This document shows positions 14,180 through 18,557 of a DNA stretch of 18,557 nucleotides, one piece after another. This DNA is from VGCC01 sp964495555 (lineage in GTDB: Bacteria; Actinomycetota; Actinomycetes; S36-B12). Each line of letters begins with the position of its first letter. Position 1 is the stretch's first letter. The notes beneath the pieces were generated by a model. That model did not search any database. It was not told where the DNA came from and saw nothing but the letters and a program-made list of their open reading frames with translations. Both the position numbers and the translations under genes were made by a program. Location: positions 1 through 18,557 of the forward strand of contig CAZBWA010000030.1 of assembly GCA_964495555.1 (NCBI GenBank), given 5' to 3'.

Positions 14180-14770
14180 TCACCGTGCCGGGCGCAGCGA
14201 CCGGATCACCTGCGCCACCTGAGCGCGGGTCAGCCCGCGGCTGGTCACCTGGAGGAAGGTGGACTTCTTCGCCCCGACCGCCGGCAGGGTCCCCCCGGCG
14301 ATATAGATGCGGTCCGCCAGGGGGCAGGCATCCTCCGCTGGGACGGCCTGGCCCTCGGCTGTCCCCACGCAGTCGTTATAGGTGACCACGATCTTCGCGC
14401 CGGCGACCTTCACCGACGAGGGGTTCGGTGGAGCGTCGCCGATCCCGGCATCCGGAGAGCAGTCCTTCGTCGATTGGTAGAGCTCAATGGACGGCGGCGG
14501 CTGGCCCTGCGAGACATCATCGCCGGCGTAGTTCACGTCCACGTTCCACTCCCCGGCACAGAACATGGTCAGTCCGAAGGGCGTGTCCTGATAGAGCCCG
14601 AGCCTCGTCAGCACTTTCCGGGAGGGGGCGTACACCGTGGCGGTCGCGACGTCCGCGGCTGCCGACCAGAAATCGGAGGGTGTCGCCTCCTTGGCGGAGA
14701 CCGGAAATACGCCCACCGATGTCGCGAGGACAACGGCAAAGACCACGCACACCCCACGCACCCTGGCCAT
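14180..14770 (-). CDS. Small secreted protein of unknown function, four cysteines
   Basis: I do not recognise this 196-residue protein. A signal peptide occupies about residues 1-26 (VCVVFAVVLATSVGVFPVSA, then KEATP). The mature chain has four Cys (FCAGEW, KDCSPD, NDCVGT, DACPLAD) that could form two disulfides. There are no further membrane segments and no known catalytic motif. The C-terminus SRGLTRAQVAQVIRSLRPAR looks helical and basic. ATG 14770 has a purine-rich ribosome-binding site (GGGGAGGG) 3-4 nt upstream. It precedes the response-regulator gene by 72 nt on the same strand and is divergent from the secreted Ig-like gene, so it could be part of the two-component regulon. Confidence 0.65.
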   Translation of the reverse strand: MARVRGVCVVFAVVLATSVGVFPVSAKEATPSDFWSAAADVATATVYAPSRKVLTRLGLYQDTPFGLTMFCAGEWNVDVNYAGDDVSQGQPPPSIELYQSTKDCSPDAGIGDAPPNPSSVKVAGAKIVVTYNDCVGTAEGQAVPAEDACPLADRIYIAGGTLPAVGAKKSTFLQVTSRGLTRAQVAQVIRSLRPAR

Positions 14771-14858
14771 CGGCCCTCCCCTTGTCGCCCCTCGGGCAGA
14801 CTCCCAGTCGAGGCAGTCAGAAGAGTCGCGGAGGCGGGAAAACCGTACTCATCTGACC

Positions 14859-14864
14859 TAGACT
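14859..14864 (+). promoter_or_regulatory. Probable -10 box upstream of the secreted Ig-like gene
   Basis: TAGACT fits TAnnnT and matches the hexamer before the tRNA-Arg gene. Transcription would start near 14871, leaving a short leader that contains the ribosome-binding site. No clear -35 box was found. Confidence 0.4.
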
Positions 14865-14887
14865 CCGACCCTCGGGAAGGAGCACCC

Positions 14888-16120
14888 ATGAAGCGCATCT
14901 CCGTCGCAGCCACCCTCATCGCCGTCGTGATCAGCACCCTCGGTCTCACCGCGCCGGCCCAGGCGGCCGAACCCGACGTGACCCTCACGGTCGACAACCC
15001 GGGATTGAACAAGGGCAACGCCACGACCACCGGTGCACTCGTGGAGTTGCTGGGGTCCATCCCGAATGCCACCAACGTCGGCACAGCCGTCGTCGGTCGT
15101 ATCGCCGCCAACTACGGCGGAGTCGCCGTGAAGAGCTACCAGGCCACCTGGTACTCCTGCCCCACCCGCGGCGCAGCCCTCAACACATGCGAGGCCATCG
15201 CCGGATCCGGCATCGTGAACGGCACTGCCGATGGCAAGTCGCTCTCGTACACAGTCGGCGCCGATGCTGTCGGCACCTATCTGCGCTTCGTCGTGAACGT
15301 CACCAACAACAACAACGAGACGTCTCTCGACACATCGCCCACGAACTCCGACATCGCCGTCTACCCGCTGCTGCCCACCGGCGGACGTCCCACGCCCAGC
15401 GGCGCGATGATCCAGGGCACCCAGACGAATATCGCTCTGAAGGAATGGACCATTCCCGCCGGGTCCACCTTCGCCTCGCGCGCGGTGACGGCCTACTCAT
15501 GCCCGCAAGCCACCAACGGTCAGGGCGCGGCTTCCGCATGGAATCCCGCGGGCGACGGATGCACCGACGTGTCTTCGGGGATCGCTTCGACCTTCGCGAC
15601 ACGGAACGCCACGACCATCGCATTCAACATTCCGGCGAGCACCGCCGGGCGCTTCCTCGTCATCCAGGACACCGTGGGCACACGGTCCACCGTCGGCAAT
15701 CTGCCGACCCTGACGGCCGTGCGGTCCGAGGGCATCGCCATCGCCACCGAGGTCACCCCCACCCCCACGCCTACGCCGAGCCCCACCGCGACTGCGGATC
15801 CCACCCCGGCACCCTCGGTGTTCCGCGTGGCGGTGACGAGCAAGCCGGCCGTCACCCGGGGATCACGACTCAAGGTGGTCGTATCCACGTCGTCGGCCCG
15901 TTCGATCGGCGAGGCGAAGGTGCAACTCAAGAAGCGCCCCTCCGCGCGCGGGAAAGCCACGCAGACGCTCAAGGCGGTGGACATCGTGAACGGGACCGGG
16001 CAATCGGTGACGAAGATCGGAAGCCGTATCGCCAAGGGCGACTACTTCCTCTGGGTCACCTACGTGGATGACCGCACGGGCAAGATCACCACGGCCTCGT
16101 CGAAGGTGAAAGTCACGTAG
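14888..16120 (+). CDS. Secreted protein with two Ig-like domains, Pro/Thr linker and C-terminal beta domain
   Basis: The protein has 410 residues. ATG 14888 follows GGAAGGAG by 5 nt. The frame is open much further upstream, but that extension is antisense to other genes and lacks a signal. The signal peptide spans about residues 1-26 (ending AQA, then AEPD). Two related domains follow, each with a Tyr-Ser-Cys motif and a second Cys (YSCPTRG...NTCEA; YSCPQA...DGCTD). The first is followed by the GTYLRFVVNVTNNN strand typical of actinobacterial Ig-like modules. A Pro/Thr/Ser/Ala linker at about residues 288-312 leads to a C-terminal beta-rich basic domain (VTSKPAVTRGSRLKVVVSTS...KVKVT). No sortase signal or membrane anchor is visible. 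It is likely an exported surface or matrix protein, function unknown. Confidence 0.8.
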   Translation: MKRISVAATLIAVVISTLGLTAPAQAAEPDVTLTVDNPGLNKGNATTTGALVELLGSIPNATNVGTAVVGRIAANYGGVAVKSYQATWYSCPTRGAALNTCEAIAGSGIVNGTADGKSLSYTVGADAVGTYLRFVVNVTNNNNETSLDTSPTNSDIAVYPLLPTGGRPTPSGAMIQGTQTNIALKEWTIPAGSTFASRAVTAYSCPQATNGQGAASAWNPAGDGCTDVSSGIASTFATRNATTIAFNIPASTAGRFLVIQDTVGTRSTVGNLPTLTAVRSEGIAIATEVTPTPTPTPSPTATADPTPAPSVFRVAVTSKPAVTRGSRLKVVVSTSSARSIGEAKVQLKKRPSARGKATQTLKAVDIVNGTGQSVTKIGSRIAKGDYFLWVTYVDDRTGKITTASSKVKVT

Positions 16121-16187
16121 GCCTGGAGTCCGTCCCGCATCTTTCGAACGCCACCTGTCTCGCGGCCGCGTGTGCTTGGATGCGGGC

Positions 16188-18077
16188 ATGTCACGCACTT
16201 TCACCTTCCGCCAACGGTTGCGCTACCGCTTCGACAACACTCTGGCCAAGGGCATTTGGGGTGTCCTCATCTGGCTCGGCGTCCTCGCGATCGCATTCAT
16301 GCTCACCATCGCCCTCTTCCTCCGACTCACCGGTGTCGGCCCCGGGGGTGAAGCGACATCGTTCCAGGAAGGAATCTGGTTCGCGCTGACACGTTCCTTG
16401 GATCCCGGCACGTTCTCCGGCGACGAGGGCGTTCCCTTCCGTCTCGTGATGCTGGTCGTCACGATCGTAGGCATCTTCCTCGCCGCGGCGATCATCGGTT
16501 TGGTCTCCTCTGCGATCGATGCCCGTGTGGAGAGCCTTCGACGTGGACGGTCCCAGGTGATCGAGTCCGGACACACCCTCATCGTCGGCCGCAACGACAA
16601 ACTGCCGTCCGTGATCAAGGAGCTGGTCGAAGCCAATAGCAGTGAGAAGGACTGCGCGATAGTGGTCATAACGCCCGATGATGTGGTCGAGGTGGCCGAG
16701 GAGTTGCACGGCGAGATCCCAGACATGAAGACCTCGCGCCTTGTCGTGCGCAGTGGGAACCCGACACGCATTTCCGACCTCGAGCAGGGCAACCCTGCAG
16801 ACGCCAAATCGGTCATCGTGCTGCGTCCCGAGGATGGTTCCGACGCCCAAGTGGTCAAGTCGGCGCTGGCGATCGCACGGTGTCTGCCCGCGGACTCCAC
16901 CGCGCCGATCGTCGCTGAGCTCGAGGACCAGGACACTGCCGAAGCCCTCGCCGATGCCATCGGCGATCGCCTCCTGACGATCACATCGAGCGAAATCATC
17001 GCCCGGATCGGCGCGCAGGTGGCGCGCGCGCCGGGCCTCGGCGGCATCTACGAAGAATTCCTCGACTTCGAGGGCGATGAGCTCTATGTCATCGACGTGA
17101 AGGAGCCCTGGATCGGACGGACCTACGGCCAAGCCCTCCTCGCGAGCAGCGCCGCGACCGTGATCGGGCTACGCAACGCGGCGGGAACTTTGGTCGGACC
17201 GGACACGCGGACCGTCCTGCAGTCCGGTGATCGGCTGATCGCCATCGCCGAGGATGACTCGAAGTTCTTCCTGGACACCAGCCCGGGACCGTGGAACCCC
17301 TCCGAGACCCGCGTGTGGGAGCCCCTCGCGCGTCCGCGTGAGCGCACGCTCCTCATCGGCTGGAGCCCGTTGGCACCGCTCATCGCGCAGGAGATCGACG
17401 TGCATGTTGCCCCCGACTCCGAGATCCATCTCCTCGTCGACGTCCCCCGCGAGGCACTCGAAGCGATCGTCACCGCGATGACGTTGGAGAACCAGACCCT
17501 GACCATCCACCCGGGCAGCCCCATCAACCGAGCCGACATCGATCAGGTTCTCGCCCAGGGTCCCTACGACCACGTCCTCCTGCTCAGTGAGAAGGAAACC
17601 TTCTCCACTGATGATGCCGATGCCCGCACCATGCTGGCGCTCCTGCACGTGCGCAACTACCTGAGCGCGCACGGGACGACGGAGAACATCGTCGCAGAGC
17701 TCATCGATCCCAACGATGTCGAATTGACGGCCCCCGCGGAGAATAGTGACTTCATCGTCAGTCAGCGCCTCATCGGCCTGCTCCTGGCGCAGTTGAGTGA
17801 GAGCCCGGATCTCGCCCCCGTGTTCCAGGAGCTGTTCGACTCCACCGGGGCCGTCATCGCGATGCACCCGGCGGAGCGCTACATCTCTCCCGGTCCCACG
17901 ACCTTCCGCGCGATCATCGAGTCCGCGCGCGAGTGGGGCGTGACGCCGATCGGAGTGCGCGCGGCGAGTCTGGTGGGGACGGCCGGTGCCGTCGGCAACG
18001 GCATCAAGCTCAACCCCCACAAGGATGCATCCATCACCCTCGCTGCGGGCGATTCGATCGTGGTGATCGCCTCGTAA
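16188..18077 (+). CDS. CASTOR/POLLUX-related ion channel protein
   Basis: The protein is 629 residues from ATG 16188 (GTG 16170 would add six residues). TM1 is at about residues 22-47. A pore-loop region, FQEGIWFALTRSLDPGTFSG, lies at 59-78 and TM2 at about 84-110. A large cytoplasmic part with two RCK-like Rossmann domains follows. The first begins HTLIVGRNDKLPSVIKELVE (from 129) and the second TLLIGWSPLAPLIAQEID (from about 385). This architecture matches bacterial relatives of the plant CASTOR/POLLUX cation channels, in which the cytoplasmic domains gate the pore on ligand binding. The ion conducted cannot be told from sequence. There is no Shine-Dalgarno sequence, and TTGGAT lies 6 nt before the ATG, so a leaderless mRNA is possible. 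It converges with the sugar-kinase gene (20 bp gap). Confidence 0.88.
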   Translation: MSRTFTFRQRLRYRFDNTLAKGIWGVLIWLGVLAIAFMLTIALFLRLTGVGPGGEATSFQEGIWFALTRSLDPGTFSGDEGVPFRLVMLVVTIVGIFLAAAIIGLVSSAIDARVESLRRGRSQVIESGHTLIVGRNDKLPSVIKELVEANSSEKDCAIVVITPDDVVEVAEELHGEIPDMKTSRLVVRSGNPTRISDLEQGNPADAKSVIVLRPEDGSDAQVVKSALAIARCLPADSTAPIVAELEDQDTAEALADAIGDRLLTITSSEIIARIGAQVARAPGLGGIYEEFLDFEGDELYVIDVKEPWIGRTYGQALLASSAATVIGLRNAAGTLVGPDTRTVLQSGDRLIAIAEDDSKFFLDTSPGPWNPSETRVWEPLARPRERTLLIGWSPLAPLIAQEIDVHVAPDSEIHLLVDVPREALEAIVTAMTLENQTLTIHPGSPINRADIDQVLAQGPYDHVLLLSEKETFSTDDADARTMLALLHVRNYLSAHGTTENIVAELIDPNDVELTAPAENSDFIVSQRLIGLLLAQLSESPDLAPVFQELFDSTGAVIAMHPAERYISPGPTTFRAIIESAREWGVTPIGVRAASLVGTAGAVGNGIKLNPHKDASITLAAGDSIVVIAS

Positions 18078-18097
18078 GGACGCCAGAGTTGGGGTCT

Positions 18098-18557
18098 CTA
18101 GTTCCTGACCCGTTCGATATCGGTCCAGGTGGCGACCCGCGGGACACCCGAGGGCAATCCGGCGACCACAGCCGCTGCCGCACTCGCGATGGCGACCCGT
18201 TCGACGAGATCGACGCCCGTTGCGAGAGCCCAGGCGTACGCACCGTGGAACGCGTCCCCGCACCCGGTCGTGTCGACCGCATCGACTCGGAATGCGGGCA
18301 CATGCGCCATGTTCTCGGGTGCCCCAAAGGCGTAGGCCCCACGGGATCCATCGGTCAACACGATCACCGAGCGCGACGAACTCCACAAGTCGCCCGCGAT
18401 ACGTGCGGGATCGTCGTGACCCGTGATCATCGCTCCCACGCCGAGTGGGACGACCAGATGGTCGGCCACATCCATCAGCGCGCGCATGTCCGGTGTCGGA
18501 TCGCGCTCCGCATCCACGATGACGGGGATGCCCGCGCCGCGCGCACGCTCGATCATC
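18098..18557 (-). CDS. PfkB-family carbohydrate kinase, C-terminal part (5' end outside window)
   Basis: At least 153 residues are visible. The PfkB signature near the C-terminus reads VDTTGCGDAFHGAYAWAL, with the catalytic Asp in GCGD and the anion-hole glycines. It is preceded by IVLTDGSRGAYAF, the usual ATP-site strand, and an upstream PVIVDAERDP segment. The enzyme transfers phosphate from ATP to a sugar or nucleoside hydroxyl, as in ribokinase or fructokinase. The substrate-binding N-terminal half lies beyond the window, so specificity is unknown. The third signature residue is Cys where Ala is most common (DTTGAGD). Stop codon TAG at 18100-18098. Confidence 0.9.
   Translation of the reverse strand, partial: MIERARGAGIPVIVDAERDPTPDMRALMDVADHLVVPLGVGAMITGHDDPARIAGDLWSSSRSVIVLTDGSRGAYAFGAPENMAHVPAFRVDAVDTTGCGDAFHGAYAWALATGVDLVERVAIASAAAAVVAGLPSGVPRVATWTDIERVRN

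Noticed and set aside
13901..14887. A very long + strand open frame that runs into the secreted Ig-like protein
   Set aside because: This part is antisense to the response regulator and small secreted protein genes. A good ribosome-binding site and signal peptide place the real start at 14888.
15750..15820. Pro/Thr codon repeat as a possible phase-variation tract
   Set aside because: The ACC/CCC/CCG codons vary too much to be a slipping simple repeat. It reads as a normal Pro/Thr linker between domains.
17169..18386. A 405-codon - strand open frame under the ion channel gene
   Set aside because: It is the reverse-strand shadow of a well-recognised channel protein in high-GC DNA. The translation is Arg/Gly/Asp-rich with no domain.

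Overview
The window suggests a high-GC Gram-positive bacterium of the phylum Actinomycetota. The evidence is GC-rich coding sequence, frequent GTG starts, a tandem PknH-type extracellular sensor domain, DUF4436 and DUF805 proteins, a LuxR/NarL-type two-component pair, and several secreted proteins with Sec signal peptides. I cannot name the genus. Most of the window is normal chromosome. I see no transposase, integrase, CRISPR array, phage gene or toxin-antitoxin pair.

Layout. (1) Positions 1-3326, + strand: the tail of an unidentified gene, the mechanosensitive channel mscL, a secreted protein with two PknH-C-like domains whose GTG start overlaps the mscL stop, and an atypical SDR/DUF2867 protein. 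(2) Positions 3394-4192: a PAP2 membrane phosphatase on the - strand, packed head to head against a tRNA-Arg(CCT) gene. (3) Positions 4307-7506, all - strand: a run of small membrane proteins made of three paralogues of an unrecognised family, one DUF4436 protein and one DUF805 protein. Hairpins separate several of these genes, and GC content drops to about 50-55% in the DUF4436/DUF805 part. This run directly follows the tRNA and is the most accessory-looking part of the window. (4) Positions 7760-9091, + strand: a DEAD-box RNA helicase with a basic, Gly/Ser/Arg-rich tail. (5) Positions 9172-14770, all - strand: in transcription order a small secreted protein, a response regulator, its histidine kinase, a secreted GLUG-type repeat protein and a secreted phospholipase-D-fold protein. 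(6) Positions 14888-18077, + strand: a secreted Ig-like protein and a CASTOR/POLLUX-type ion channel. (7) Positions 18098-18557, - strand: the C-terminal part of a PfkB-type sugar kinase, cut by the window edge.

How the genes may work together. Membrane and cell-envelope functions dominate: MscL, PAP2, the CASTOR/POLLUX channel, DUF4436, DUF805 and the three-paralogue family. The best candidate for a local regulatory circuit is in block 5. An exact 12-base sequence, TGGGGAAACCCC, occurs about 45 nt upstream of the response-regulator start. It occurs again, inverted, 44 nt upstream of the inferred start of the GLUG protein. This suggests an operator through which the two-component system could control itself and its secreted neighbour. 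That is inference from sequence alone.
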